NCBI RefSeq assembly: GCF_000742835.1
Contig: NZ_CP008941.1
Location: forward strand, 62,001 to 126,000
From: Candidatus Paracaedibacter acanthamoebae
GTDB taxonomy: Bacteria; Pseudomonadota; Alphaproteobacteria; Paracaedibacterales; Paracaedibacteraceae
Direction: 5' to 3'
Length of the DNA stretch: 64,000 nt
Position numbers and translations under genes: made by a program. The notes under the pieces are model-generated. The model was not told where the DNA came from. It did no database searches and saw nothing but the letters and a program-made list of their open reading frames with translations. Positions 19,351-28,272 of this stretch are shown in pieces. The first letter of the stretch is position 1. Every line of letters begins with the position of its first letter.

Positions 19351-19482
19351 TTTCTTCCCCCTCCTTTAAAAATAGCTATATAAATAGTCCCTCACTTGGA
19401 GCAAAAAAACAATATACTAAAATATATAGTTGATTTGCTTATAGGGGATTGACTATATATGTGATATGAGGTGGTATTTTGA

Positions 19483-19938
19483 ATGTCCAATACCTTAAAT
19501 CAGTTGCAGAGTTATTTATATGACCATATTCCTCTCTCCGTTGCGCTGGGTGTAAAGGTCACCCAAGCTTCTTGTCATAAAGTTGTGTTAACCGCTCCCT
19601 TAGAACCAAATATTAATCACAAGCAGACCGCTTTTGGGGGTAGCCTCCATGCTGTGGCCACGTTAGCGTGTTGGTCTTTAATCTACCTTAATCTAAAAGA
19701 AAATTCTTATTTGACTGAAATTGTAATCTCTAAAAGTGAGGTAAAGTATAGTCGCCCTGTGACGACTGATTTTACTGTAGAGTGTGAGTTGGATAATCAG
19801 ACTGACTGGCTTAAGTTTGAGACGATGCTTCATAAGAAAGGAATAGGCCGTTTGCGGCTCAATTCTAAAATTTATCAAGCAGATCATTTAGCCGTGGATT
19901 ATTGGGGGGAATTTGTTGCAAGTTGGCGGGAAAGATAA
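19483..19938 (+). CDS. YiiD C-terminal-type hotdog thioesterase
   Basis: 151 residues of the hotdog fold. LQSYLYDHIPLSVALGVKV at the start, PLEPNINHKQTAFGGSLHAVATLACWSLIYL in the central helix region and the KYSRPVTTDFTVEC strand fit the YiiD_C putative thioesterase group (PF09500). The N-terminal acetyltransferase domain of E. coli YiiD is absent, so this is a stand-alone version. Acyl-CoA or acyl-ACP is the likely substrate, by family only. GAGGTGGT serves as a weak ribosome binding site. Confidence 0.82.
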   Translation: MSNTLNQLQSYLYDHIPLSVALGVKVTQASCHKVVLTAPLEPNINHKQTAFGGSLHAVATLACWSLIYLNLKENSYLTEIVISKSEVKYSRPVTTDFTVECELDNQTDWLKFETMLHKKGIGRLRLNSKIYQADHLAVDYWGEFVASWRER

Positions 19939-19962
19939 TCCAATAAATTGGAGTCAAATATA

Positions 19963-20538
19963 TCACTTTCCTAAATGATGCACGACAGATGTTACGACAC
20001 CCCAGATACGAAAATCCATGGATTGAGTAATTGTTAAGGGAGAATACTGGGGATTGGCGGGCATTAAAATAACATGATCATTTTTCAAGATTAATTGCTT
20101 AACGGTAATTTCTCCATTAACAGCTGCAATGATAATATGCCCGTCTTTTGGATTTATATCTCGATTCACAACTAAAATATCTTCATTGTGAATTCCGGCT
20201 TCAATCATAGAGTCTCCGGTCACGCGCACCATAAAAGAAGAATCGGGAGACGGGATTAAATGCTCATTTAAATTTAAATAGTCTTGATGCTCATCAGCAA
20301 TATCAGGCAACCCCGCCGCAACTTTGCTTGAAAAAAAGGGAAGCTGTAAAGAATGCTCTTGAGGGGTGAAAATAAATTTAATATTCTCGCCAAGTTTGGT
20401 TGAGGTAGCCAAGTTACTCAAATACTGATCCAAAGCTGGGGCCAAAGATTGAGGAATTCTTCTAGCTACAGTTTTCTCCCCAAACAATCCCGAGTTTTTT
20501 TTGCGACCAGCACCGGCTCTAAATCCACCTCTTGACAT
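19963..20538 (-). CDS. umuD: UmuD-like S24 self-cleaving protease
   Basis: A LexA/UmuD-type protein of 191 residues. The N-terminal GGFRAGAGRKKNS and EKTVARRIPQSL are typical of UmuD-like proteins with a short extension, not of LexA (no winged helix). The cleavage site is Ala75-Gly76 in KVAAGLP, and the catalytic pair is Ser110 (TGDSMIEAGI) and Lys147 (ITVKQLI). After RecA-stimulated cleavage UmuD' would join UmuC to make DNA polymerase V. umuC is not adjacent, which is unusual. I saw no convincing LexA-type operator upstream. A stand-alone S24 regulator is an alternative. Confidence 0.82.
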   Translation of the reverse strand: MSRGGFRAGAGRKKNSGLFGEKTVARRIPQSLAPALDQYLSNLATSTKLGENIKFIFTPQEHSLQLPFFSSKVAAGLPDIADEHQDYLNLNEHLIPSPDSSFMVRVTGDSMIEAGIHNEDILVVNRDINPKDGHIIIAAVNGEITVKQLILKNDHVILMPANPQYSPLTITQSMDFRIWGVVTSVVHHLGK

Positions 20539-20705
20539 TTCATCTCCATCATCTATGATTATTGTACGTTTATCATAATAGAATTTTTTCTGCTGTGTCT
20601 ACTGTAAACTTTTTAGTCTTTTTAATAAAGAGCAGAGCAGTTCCGGGAAGAGAGTCTTGAATGAAAAATGAAAAGTCTGTCTAGAATAATAGAGGAGTAT
20701 GTACC

Positions 20706-20933
20706 ATGACTTTATATCATAAACATAAGAAGGCTTCTGAGGCCAGCAAAGCCAAAGCAATAGGGAACAAGAGTGATTTATTTTTTAATAATATAGATCT
20801 ATTCATTATGTTATTAGCAATCTTAGCTTTATTAATCTTGCCGCTGATGTTTTATTATCTTCCCGAAGATTTAGAATTGATGGAGCTTGCAGACCAGATG
20901 GAAATGCTTTTGTGGTATAGCAAAAGTCTGTGA
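20706..20933 (+). CDS. small single-span membrane protein, unknown
   Basis: 75 residues with a Lys/Ala-rich N-terminus (HKKASEASKAKAIGNK), one strongly hydrophobic segment at about 33-51 (FIMLLAILALLILPLMFYYL), and an acidic C-terminus (PEDLELMELADQMEM). By the positive-inside rule the N-terminus is cytoplasmic. An AGAGGAG ribosome binding site lies before the ATG. Divergent from the umuD-like gene. I do not recognise the family; translation is likely from the ribosome site and composition. Confidence 0.6.
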   Translation: MTLYHKHKKASEASKAKAIGNKSDLFFNNIDLFIMLLAILALLILPLMFYYLPEDLELMELADQMEMLLWYSKSL

Positions 20934-21330
20934 GAGGCAATTTGATGAATTGATGAAATTTCTTCATACGGATATATACTATTTTTCATTCTATTTTAAG
21001 AGATAGGTAACTCTTGTTTGCATCTCTCCTTAGAAAAAATTAAAAACATTATTTGTTAAAAAGTTAAGATTTATAAAGAGTAAATGTATCAATATTTTTC
21101 TCTTGTTCAACAAACCTATAATATAAAATTCATCTACGAAAATAGTGGACATGCTTAAGGGCATTAGACGGACAGGTGTTCAAACCTACTTTAGTCCTTT
21201 AAAGGCTACTGAATCTTTTTACACAAAAACTGTGGATAAAGTTGTGAGTGGGTGTTTTATATCTTGTTTTTCTATGTAAATATCAGATAGTTAAAATAGT
21301 TGCTGAAAAATTAATCAATCGTTAACAATT
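20934..21330. other. 397-bp AT-rich intergenic region with one DnaA-box-like site
   Basis: No gene seen. At 21231-21239 the sequence TGTGGATAA is the reverse complement of the consensus DnaA box TTATCCACA. I found no second strong box, so this is not sufficient to call an origin. The rest is AT-rich spacer and presumably holds the tadA promoter. Confidence 0.4.
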
Positions 21331-21792
21331 ATGAAAAATCAATACATGCAAATGGCTTTAGAGCAGGCTCGGCGGGCTGCAGAAAATGGCGAAGTTCCGG
21401 TGGGGGCGGTATTGGTCTATCAAGATCGGATTATTGCAATGGCGCATAATCTTACAGAATCGCGTCGAGACCCAACGGCTCATGCTGAGATTCTAGCTAT
21501 CCGGGAGGCTTGCCAAAAATTAGAGCAGGGCCGGTTGGTTGATTGTGATTTGTATGTAACCCTCGAGCCCTGTACTATGTGTGCGGGGGCTATAAGTCAT
21601 GCCCGAGTCCGACGCTTGATCTATGGGGCTTATGATCCAAAAGGTGGTGCTGTTGATCATGGGGGACGTTTCTTTCAATCCGCCACGTGTTTGCATCGCC
21701 CTGAGGTGATTTCGGGGGTCAGCGAAACTGAATCGGGGGAGCTATTAAAGCGTTTTTTTCTTCCCAAGAGAAATACAGCTAATTTATATTGA
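21331..21792 (+). CDS. tadA: tRNA-specific adenosine deaminase
   Basis: Deaminates A34 to inosine in tRNA-Arg(ACG). 153 residues. The zinc site is complete: HAEI (His and the proton-shuttling Glu) near residue 51, and PCTMCAGA with both cysteines near 82-88. GAAENGEVPVGAVLV-like N-terminus and HARVRRLIYGAYDPKGGAVDHG match bacterial TadA. No clear ribosome binding site is visible in the AT-rich leader. Confidence 0.95.
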   Translation: MKNQYMQMALEQARRAAENGEVPVGAVLVYQDRIIAMAHNLTESRRDPTAHAEILAIREACQKLEQGRLVDCDLYVTLEPCTMCAGAISHARVRRLIYGAYDPKGGAVDHGGRFFQSATCLHRPEVISGVSETESGELLKRFFLPKRNTANLY

Positions 21793-21944
21793 TTTCGCTA
21801 TACCGTTTAAGACGATCATAACGAGGCCAGTTCTCTTCGCGAAAGCGTAAAGCGTACAGGGGGTTGAAAAGTTTTTTTCTTGAAAAAAGATAATAGCCAT
21901 CCTATATCTGAGGTGTATTGAAATACAAATCTTTAGGTGAATAA

Positions 21945-22478
21945 ATGAAAAAGATTCTTATGCTTTCCATTGCAGTTTGTGCCGCCGTCACTATGACCGG
22001 TTGTGCCCCTCGTATTGGCGGGAGTGATTATTCTGTTGCTGCCAGTGGGGAGATCAATGACACTCTGCGGGGTATTATTGTGGGAAAGCGTGTTGTTCGG
22101 ATTAATATGAAAGATCCCGAACATCAAAATGATCCAGGAGCTGGTTCTATGCTCGGCTTATTAGGCGGCGGTGCTCTAGGATCTCAAGTTGGTAAAGGTC
22201 GTGGCGCTGTAGCAGGAACTGCACTTGGCGCTGTTGCAGGGGCAATTGGTGGACACTTTGCCGAGCAAGCCTTAACGGAACAAGAAGGTTTTGAATACCA
22301 AATTGAATTAGATAATGGACGCTTGATGACCCTTGCTCAAGGTCGAGATCCAGAATTATCGATGGGCCAACGCGTCCTGGTGATTATGCCGATTAAGCCG
22401 GCTGGGCAAACAACAGTTAGTTTTGGTAGCCGGAGCAATACCAGTCGGGCCCGTGTCGTGGCTGACAGAGGCAGGTAG
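21945..22478 (+). CDS. SlyB-like glycine-zipper outer membrane lipoprotein
   Basis: 177 residues. A lipoprotein signal with lipobox MTGC places the acylated Cys at about residue 20. A glycine-zipper two-helix segment runs through LGLLGGGALGSQVGKGRGAVAGTALGAVAGAIGGHFAEQ, the hallmark of SlyB/Pcp-type proteins. The C-terminal part (FEYQIELDNGRLMTLAQG...MGQRVLVIM) resembles the SlyB beta portion. It likely sits in the outer membrane and supports envelope integrity. It is 65 bp upstream of an L,D-transpeptidase gene, another envelope protein. Confidence 0.85.
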   Translation: MKKILMLSIAVCAAVTMTGCAPRIGGSDYSVAASGEINDTLRGIIVGKRVVRINMKDPEHQNDPGAGSMLGLLGGGALGSQVGKGRGAVAGTALGAVAGAIGGHFAEQALTEQEGFEYQIELDNGRLMTLAQGRDPELSMGQRVLVIMPIKPAGQTTVSFGSRSNTSRARVVADRGR

Positions 22479-22543
22479 GTTACTAAGTCTTCATAGGAAG
22501 GTGCCTATCTAGTAAGAATGAGTCAAAAAGGTTAGATAGAATA

Positions 22544-23056
22544 ATGAATAAGCTTTTATTAAAGAGGTTGGTAATTCTGTTTAGCCTTTTAGGCTTCCCT
22601 GTTTACTCAGAAGAGACTACCCTTAAACCAGGTTCTGTGGACCGGATTGTGGTTGAAAAATCTAAACGTCGCCTCCATCTTTATTGTGGTGATAATGTGG
22701 TAAAAACCTATAAGGTTGCCTTAGGTAAAAATCCAATTGGCCATAAAGAAAAAGAAGGGGACTCCAGAACGCCGGAGGGGGCCTACAAAATCAGTGGCAA
22801 GAATCCTGCTAGCCAATTTCATAAATCATTAAGAATTTCTTACCCAAATCAGCAAGATATTCTTAGGGCTCATCAGAAGTATGTAAAGCCCGGTGGTGAT
22901 ATTATGATTCATGGTTTAGGTAAAGAATTTGCCATGATTGGTAAAATGCATAGCGTTTATGATTGGACATTGGGCTGTATTGCTGTCAGCAATCAAGAAA
23001 TGGATGAAATTTATCAGCTCACCAAAGTGGGAGCATCCATCGAAATAAAGGCTTAA
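22544..23056 (+). CDS. L,D-transpeptidase (YkuD domain)
   Basis: 170 residues with a signal peptide (LVILFSLLGFPVYS). The YkuD domain begins at DRIVVEKSKRRLHLYCG. Catalytic elements are IMIHGLG (His near 123) and DWTLGCIAVSNQEMDEIY with the nucleophilic Cys near 148. Family members crosslink 3-3 peptide stems of peptidoglycan or anchor lipoproteins in the periplasm. The substrate is not known for this one. Followed by a terminator and convergent with the permease pair. Confidence 0.9.
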   Translation: MNKLLLKRLVILFSLLGFPVYSEETTLKPGSVDRIVVEKSKRRLHLYCGDNVVKTYKVALGKNPIGHKEKEGDSRTPEGAYKISGKNPASQFHKSLRISYPNQQDILRAHQKYVKPGGDIMIHGLGKEFAMIGKMHSVYDWTLGCIAVSNQEMDEIYQLTKVGASIEIKA

Positions 23057-23083
23057 ATCAGAAGCACACCCCATTTCTCTCGG

Positions 23084-23132
23084 GGGGAGGCGGGAGAGTT
23101 GGCCCTTAATGGCCCAAATGCTTCCCCTTTTT
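23084..23132 (+). terminator. intrinsic terminator after L,D-transpeptidase gene
   Basis: GGGGAGGC at 23084-23091 pairs with GCTTCCCC at 23120-23127 (one mismatch), with an inner GGCC/GGCC hairpin, and is followed by five T. It would end the lipoprotein/transpeptidase unit in front of the convergent permease genes. Confidence 0.6.
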
Positions 23133-23190
23133 CAAGGGAAAAATATTGATAGGAAAAGAGTATTTTTAAGAAATTTTAAATTACCCTTTT

Positions 23191-24402
23191 TTACCCTATC
23201 ATATTAAATAGCTCACATCCCACTAAACCAACCGCAAAGGCCAAACAAAGGAGTCGAACCAGATGATTGCTGGTGACGGCGTAAAAAGATGTTTTTTCCT
23301 CTCGATCACTTTTATAAATCAAATAGGTTGGCAAAATGATCGCAATTATGACTAAAATCATGCCTGCAAAACCGAGTGCTTTAATGAAGGTACCCGGCGT
23401 TAGGAGGGCACTGCTAAAGGGAGGAATGACAGTTATGAGAGCTGCAATCATTTTGCGGGGCCATCCTTTGAGGGCTGACGGTAGTAATTTCTGCCACACG
23501 TCAATCAGTCCTAAGGCAACCCCAAAGGCTGAGGTAATAATTGCAAAAAATGATACACCCCAGACAAACAGTTGCAGATGGTCCCATGTTGTTGTGGTCG
23601 ATAGCATCTGAACAAATTCGCCAACGTCAACGGATTCTGATACGACCTTCTCGAATAGGCTGGAATGGTTGGTTGTCAAGGTGCCTAAAGTTGATAACGT
23701 CCAGGCTAAGTAAACAGCAACAGGAATTAAGCTACCCCACAAAAAGGCGCGTTTGATCCTGACAATATCACGGTTTAAATATCCAGAAATAGCTGGAATC
23801 ATTATTTGAAAGCCAAAGGATGTAAAAATGATGGGAAAGGCGATTGTCCACGTCGCAAGATTAAATGTTTGAGACGTGACCGGAGGAATTGTTGCAAGGC
23901 TAATTCCTTGGCTTAGACCAAAGATTGTGACAATTAATAGGCCAATAAGAGCAAAAAACATAAGGCGATTAATGTAATCAATCCACCGAATTCCCAAGGT
24001 GAGAACAATCAAGAGGAACAACGCTGCTGCTTTGATAAGAGAAGCCATGGGAATTGTTTGGTCCAATGCTGCGATGAGGAGGGAATTCGAAATAGAGCTA
24101 CCACCATAAAGATAGGCTGCTAAAAGAGCATAGGATAAAATCATGACGCAGACCATGGCTAGTACTTCTGCTCCCCGGCCACTAAGGCGTCTGGAGATTT
24201 CACTTAAGGTCAGATTATCACCTAGCCTGAGAGTTAGTTCAGTTCCCAATAAAGCGGAATAATAGACAATCAGCCAAGTTATAGCCATTAAGCCGCCGGT
24301 TGCTAAAAAGCCAAGCTTAGCAAGTGTCATGGGAAGGGCAATCATGCCTGCTCCGATGGCTGTCCCTGCAACCATGCAGGTGGATCCAACTGTTTTATTC
24401 AT
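23191..24402 (-). CDS. aromatic amino acid permease (Tyr/Trp family), copy 1
   Basis: 403 residues and about 11 membrane spans of the hydroxy/aromatic amino acid permease family (TyrP/Mtr/TnaB). CMVAGTAIGAGMIALPMTLAKLGF at the N-terminus is the conserved unwound TM1 substrate loop, LSYALLAAYLYGGSS is TM3, and FPIIFTSFGFQIMIPAISGYL is TM6. Proton-driven uptake of tyrosine, tryptophan or phenylalanine is expected. It directly follows a paralogue (3 bp apart), so the two form a tandem duplicate operon. Which substrate each takes cannot be read. Confidence 0.88.
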   Translation of the reverse strand: MNKTVGSTCMVAGTAIGAGMIALPMTLAKLGFLATGGLMAITWLIVYYSALLGTELTLRLGDNLTLSEISRRLSGRGAEVLAMVCVMILSYALLAAYLYGGSSISNSLLIAALDQTIPMASLIKAAALFLLIVLTLGIRWIDYINRLMFFALIGLLIVTIFGLSQGISLATIPPVTSQTFNLATWTIAFPIIFTSFGFQIMIPAISGYLNRDIVRIKRAFLWGSLIPVAVYLAWTLSTLGTLTTNHSSLFEKVVSESVDVGEFVQMLSTTTTWDHLQLFVWGVSFFAIITSAFGVALGLIDVWQKLLPSALKGWPRKMIAALITVIPPFSSALLTPGTFIKALGFAGMILVIIAIILPTYLIYKSDREEKTSFYAVTSNHLVRLLCLAFAVGLVGCELFNMIG

Positions 24403-24405
24403 TTT

Positions 24406-25602
24406 TTATAACCACTTTAGTAAATGTAAGATTTCAATTGTTATAATCATGGAGCTAATCCCTATTACAATCAGTCGAAGGGGTTTATTATCTAAGATCT
24501 TATAATGTGTCACTGCTAAATAGTCTGAGCGATACAGTAAATAGAGGGGTAGAAGTAAGGCTATGATGACCAGAACCATACCAGCAAAACCCAAAGCATG
24601 AATAAAGGCCTCGGGAATTTTATAGGCAATGAAGTAAGGGGGAATGATAGTCAATATGACCCCCCAAAATCGATTGTTTACCATTGCCCGCCAAGTATGA
24701 GTTAATCCTAAGCCGACACCGATGGCGGATGTTATAATGGCAAGAACAGATAGCATCCATGCTAAAAGCTTGAGCAAAGGAAAGTCTGAGGCTTGGCTAA
24801 GGCTATAGATAAAATCACCAACGTCAAGAGATCCCCCTAGGAGGGTAGCAAAAATTTCTGGTTGATGGGATGCCATGAACATCAAACTAACTACTGTCCA
24901 GCTGAAATAGGAAATTGCAGGAACCAAGCTGCCCCAAAAAAACGCCCGTCGAATCTTTGAAGGATCTAACTCAAGATAGCCACATATGGTGTGGAAAATG
25001 ATTTGAAACCCAAAAGAAGTAAAAACCACTGGCAGGGCTTGCAGCAAAGGCAACGCTGATCCTGCGGGTTGCAATAACTGTAGATTAACCATTGGTTTAA
25101 TCCAAAAGGACAGAACCCCCACCAAGAGGACGAGAATGGTGACCATGGTTAGGAACAAAATTCGATTGGTGTAATCAATCAATTTTGTCGATAATAGCAA
25201 GACGATCCCAAGCCCTATCACTATACCATGAATCAATGTATTAGCATCAAGAGGTGAGGCATCCGGAATTGTCTTTAGGAGGGAGGCTATAACAGAACTA
25301 CTGCCATCCAAGTAAGCGGCCAACAATGCATAACACAAAAGCATAAATGACACTTGGCCCACCAGTTTTGCTTTTGGACCACTAAAGTGTTGAGAGAGGG
25401 AGCCTAAGGATAAGGGAACTTGTGCCCGAAGATTCAATTCTGATCCTAAAAGCGCGGAATAATAGGCGAGTAACCATACGCTGACCATTAAACCAATGGA
25501 TTGGATCAAGCCAACTTTTGCAAGAATCATGGGTAAGGCTAACATGCCTGCCCCAATGGCTGTGCCAGCAATTAAACAACTCGATCCAAAAACTTTTCCC
25601 AT
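24406..25602 (-). CDS. aromatic amino acid permease (Tyr/Trp family), copy 2
   Basis: 398 residues, clearly paralogous to the downstream gene: CLIAGTAIGAGMLALPMILAKVGL, LLCYALLAAYLDGSSS and LPVVFTSFGFQIIFHTICGYLELDP align block by block. Differences in TM3 (YLDGSS against YLYGGSS) and TM6 (IIFHTICGY against IMIPAISGY) fall in the substrate-contacting part, which suggests different amino acid preferences. It is first in the two-gene unit. Tandem aromatic permeases fit a host-dependent organism that has lost aromatic amino acid synthesis; that is an inference. Confidence 0.88.
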   Translation of the reverse strand: MGKVFGSSCLIAGTAIGAGMLALPMILAKVGLIQSIGLMVSVWLLAYYSALLGSELNLRAQVPLSLGSLSQHFSGPKAKLVGQVSFMLLCYALLAAYLDGSSSVIASLLKTIPDASPLDANTLIHGIVIGLGIVLLLSTKLIDYTNRILFLTMVTILVLLVGVLSFWIKPMVNLQLLQPAGSALPLLQALPVVFTSFGFQIIFHTICGYLELDPSKIRRAFFWGSLVPAISYFSWTVVSLMFMASHQPEIFATLLGGSLDVGDFIYSLSQASDFPLLKLLAWMLSVLAIITSAIGVGLGLTHTWRAMVNNRFWGVILTIIPPYFIAYKIPEAFIHALGFAGMVLVIIALLLPLYLLYRSDYLAVTHYKILDNKPLRLIVIGISSMIITIEILHLLKWL

Positions 25603-25756
25603 AATGTATACCTTTGTGACCTTTTGGTCTGGACTGCGTTAACTATAATTTTGACTGTAAATTTTGGGTATAGAATATTATGCGCGCTTTGGCGCAAAAT
25701 AGAAGGAAATGTAAAAGAATGGGTCCTTAGCTAGCAAAATAATAAATTCCTTAACA

Positions 25757-25804
25757 TTTAGACTGTGCTTCCTTAACTTAATTATTAAGGACACAGAGTC
25801 TAAA
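25757..25804. repeat. long imperfect inverted repeat in 435-bp intergenic gap
   Basis: TTTAGACT at 25757-25764 pairs with AGTCTAAA at 25797-25804, and inside it CCTTAA pairs with TTAAGG around a short loop. It lies in the 25603-26037 gap between the permease pair (minus) and the end of the GDPD-oxidase gene (minus). No U-tract follows, so it is not a plain terminator; a small mobile-element relic or an RNA structure are possible. Nothing else is seen in the gap. Confidence 0.5.
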
Positions 25805-26037
25805 ACCTAACATTGTTAAGTTTTTTAAGTCAATGAAAAATATAGCGACACTATGGTAATAGCAGTAAATGCTTAAAATCCTTAGAAAAAAGTACTTTTA
25901 GGCTAAGGGCGTCTTCTGAAAAATAGCCAAAATTTCTTGGAGAATGGGTTACTACTGCAAAATTTTGACTCATTTTCAAAGGAAGATGACTTATCATGTC
26001 AATACTGTAGGTAGATCCTTCGCATCAATAAAGCTAC

Positions 26038-28272
26038 TTAATCCTCATCTTTTGAAACATATTGGAAGAATTCGCTGTCAAACATATTTTCTGAATCTAA
26101 AGTTTTCTTCAATCTGACCCATTCTTTAATTTCAGGGTAAGCTGTCAACAATTGTTCTTTTGTATAATGAAGACGATAGGGCAAAAAGAATACGCCATTT
26201 AGTTGAAGGAGATCATCAATCACCTTTTGAGTGAATTGCCGCATTTGCTTTTCTTCATCTGGCGTACGACCTTGAGAAAAGGCGCAAAGAAGCCCAAACA
26301 TATCCGTTTTTGCATAAGGGAGCAACGAGATATGGTCTTGCTTTACTTCTCGGATCGTTACATGCAAAATGTTTATTTTGAAATCCAAAATATGTTTTTT
26401 AAGGCTTGCTACAAAAGCATTTAGATTTTGTTTGGGGACTAAGAATTCTTGTAAGACATCCTTATGCGTTCTATAGATGGGCCACAAGATCTGAATATCC
26501 GTGTTCATCGCATTATTTCGGCTGATAGCGTTAGAGTGTAACATGCGTTGTACATAAGTTTTTTCTGCCGACCACCGTAATTTTTTGCCCCAATTATAAG
26601 TTTCTGAAGCGCGTAAAATACCGCGATTATCTGTAATAGGTGGTTTAAATTTAAGGTCCTCTAATTTGTCAGCATGAGTTTGCTCATACCAGTATAATCC
26701 TGCATGCTTAAATAAATGATGCTTATCAACGCACAGGCGACCATAAGCAAGTTCGGCCTTGGGATTTTGAGTTACATATTTCTCATAGGCTTGGGTAAAG
26801 TCATTGGGATCAATAAATTCGGCTTTGAATTTGAGAGCTGTGTTCGGGGCAGTTTCTAATTCCACATTAATGATCAAGCCAAATAAACCATATCCTCCTA
26901 AAACCGCTCTAAAAAGTAGGGAATGATCATCTCGATGGAGGTGATGTATTTTCCCATCAGCTGTCAGAACCTTAAGTGAGACGACTGTTGAGGCAAGAGG
27001 CGCAGAATTTGTTTGCCAGCCGTGGATATTGATGCTAATGGTGCCACCAACTGTAAAAATGTTATCGCCCTGCATCACTTTCACAGATCGTCCATAACGA
27101 TCAAGAACTTTTTGTACCCTTTTCCATGTCGCCCCAGGTTCAATATTAACGGTCATTGTTTCAGGATTATAAGTAACCTTTTTAAAGCCTAAGGTGTCGA
27201 GTTGTATCGAATTGTCAAGAAGAGTATGTCCCCCCATGGAATGTCGAAGTCCCGCTATTGTAATCTTTTTTTGCGTGCTGCGGGCAAGTTGAACGGCTTC
27301 TACTATATCTTCTACTGTTTGGACATGGATAATTTTGCTTGGAATGACGCCTGAGCCACCCGCATCATAGGTTGCTTGAGAGGTGGCTTTGACGCGTTGA
27401 ATAATGCTCATAGATTTATTAGTTTGGATTCCTTTGACGCCTATATCCAACAGGCCTTGCGCGGCTTGTGGTGTATCAATGTTAGAGGCAACAACTGGAT
27501 ATCCATTGCTAATGATAGATTTTAACATGTCTTCATTAATGTTAAAGCGAGGGCTTAACAAATCGGGACGAATAATTCGACGGATCTGTTTTTGAATAAA
27601 GGGCTGTTTTAATAGCCATGGGATTTTTTTAAATTGTGGTTCAATATCTTTACTGGGCGCTTCACTACTCGTTGTAAAGTCATACATTATTAAAATGTCA
27701 GGAGCGGTTAATCTTACAGACAGCAGAAGAAATGGGTTGAATGATTCCACAAAAATTGTTTCTTGAAGCTGGTATTTATTGATTAAAGCTGTAATAGCCA
27801 GCGCTAATTTTTGGTTAAAGATTTTATAAGTTTTTATATCAAGAAAAATAAACTTTTTAGAGCCAACCGTGGTTAAGAGGCTCTCAAGTGTCATGATTTT
27901 AGAATTTGTTGTATTTTTATAGGTTAGTTTTTCTAAATCTGTCCACACCTGATCTTCAGGTATGCCCACACCGTTGGTTTCTTCTTCAAGAGTGTTACCG
28001 TGATAGATGAAAGGAATCCCGTCTTTAGAGAGGCGAACATCAACCTCAATGCCGGGGACTTCACTCATCAGAACTTCTTCGATAGCGTCAATTGTGTTGG
28101 GGTGACTTTTGTTAGAAATTATAGATTTGTGCGCAATAAATGTGGGAAAGTGTGTTATAAACGGTGGAGTAACAGCCGATGGCGGGGCATACTTCGGCTC
28201 GGTTGATAAATAGACGCTAACAATAAGAAGTACCAGCACAATAATAATTTTGGTAGCTTTTCTTAATTTCAT
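26038..28272 (-). CDS. membrane-anchored GDPD domain fused to FAD-linked oxidase
   Basis: 744 residues from the ATG at 28272, chosen for its AGGAG site 8 nt upstream. After an N-terminal anchor (IIIVLVLLIVSVYL) comes a glycerophosphodiester phosphodiesterase domain at about 45-300: FIAHKS, PNTIDAIEEVL, GIEVDVRLSKDGIPFIYHG. The metal/catalytic Glu and Asp of IEVDV and both His are present, but the usual AHRG reads AHKS and HD reads HG, so activity is uncertain. From about 320 follows a PCMH-type FAD-binding domain (KITIAGLRHSMGGHTLLDNSIQLDTLGF, GDNIFTVGGTISINIHGW) and an aldonolactone/vanillyl-oxidase-like C-terminal region. The His in LRHSMGG may bind FAD. It may be exposed on the periplasmic side. 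I know of no standard enzyme with this order; the substrate is unknown. Confidence 0.82.
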   Translation of the reverse strand: MKLRKATKIIIVLVLLIVSVYLSTEPKYAPPSAVTPPFITHFPTFIAHKSIISNKSHPNTIDAIEEVLMSEVPGIEVDVRLSKDGIPFIYHGNTLEEETNGVGIPEDQVWTDLEKLTYKNTTNSKIMTLESLLTTVGSKKFIFLDIKTYKIFNQKLALAITALINKYQLQETIFVESFNPFLLLSVRLTAPDILIMYDFTTSSEAPSKDIEPQFKKIPWLLKQPFIQKQIRRIIRPDLLSPRFNINEDMLKSIISNGYPVVASNIDTPQAAQGLLDIGVKGIQTNKSMSIIQRVKATSQATYDAGGSGVIPSKIIHVQTVEDIVEAVQLARSTQKKITIAGLRHSMGGHTLLDNSIQLDTLGFKKVTYNPETMTVNIEPGATWKRVQKVLDRYGRSVKVMQGDNIFTVGGTISINIHGWQTNSAPLASTVVSLKVLTADGKIHHLHRDDHSLLFRAVLGGYGLFGLIINVELETAPNTALKFKAEFIDPNDFTQAYEKYVTQNPKAELAYGRLCVDKHHLFKHAGLYWYEQTHADKLEDLKFKPPITDNRGILRASETYNWGKKLRWSAEKTYVQRMLHSNAISRNNAMNTDIQILWPIYRTHKDVLQEFLVPKQNLNAFVASLKKHILDFKINILHVTIREVKQDHISLLPYAKTDMFGLLCAFSQGRTPDEEKQMRQFTQKVIDDLLQLNGVFFLPYRLHYTKEQLLTAYPEIKEWVRLKKTLDSENMFDSEFFQYVSKDED

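Noticed and set aside
20934-21330. Chromosome replication origin
   Set aside because: Only one clear DnaA box and no neighbouring genes typical of an alphaproteobacterial origin.
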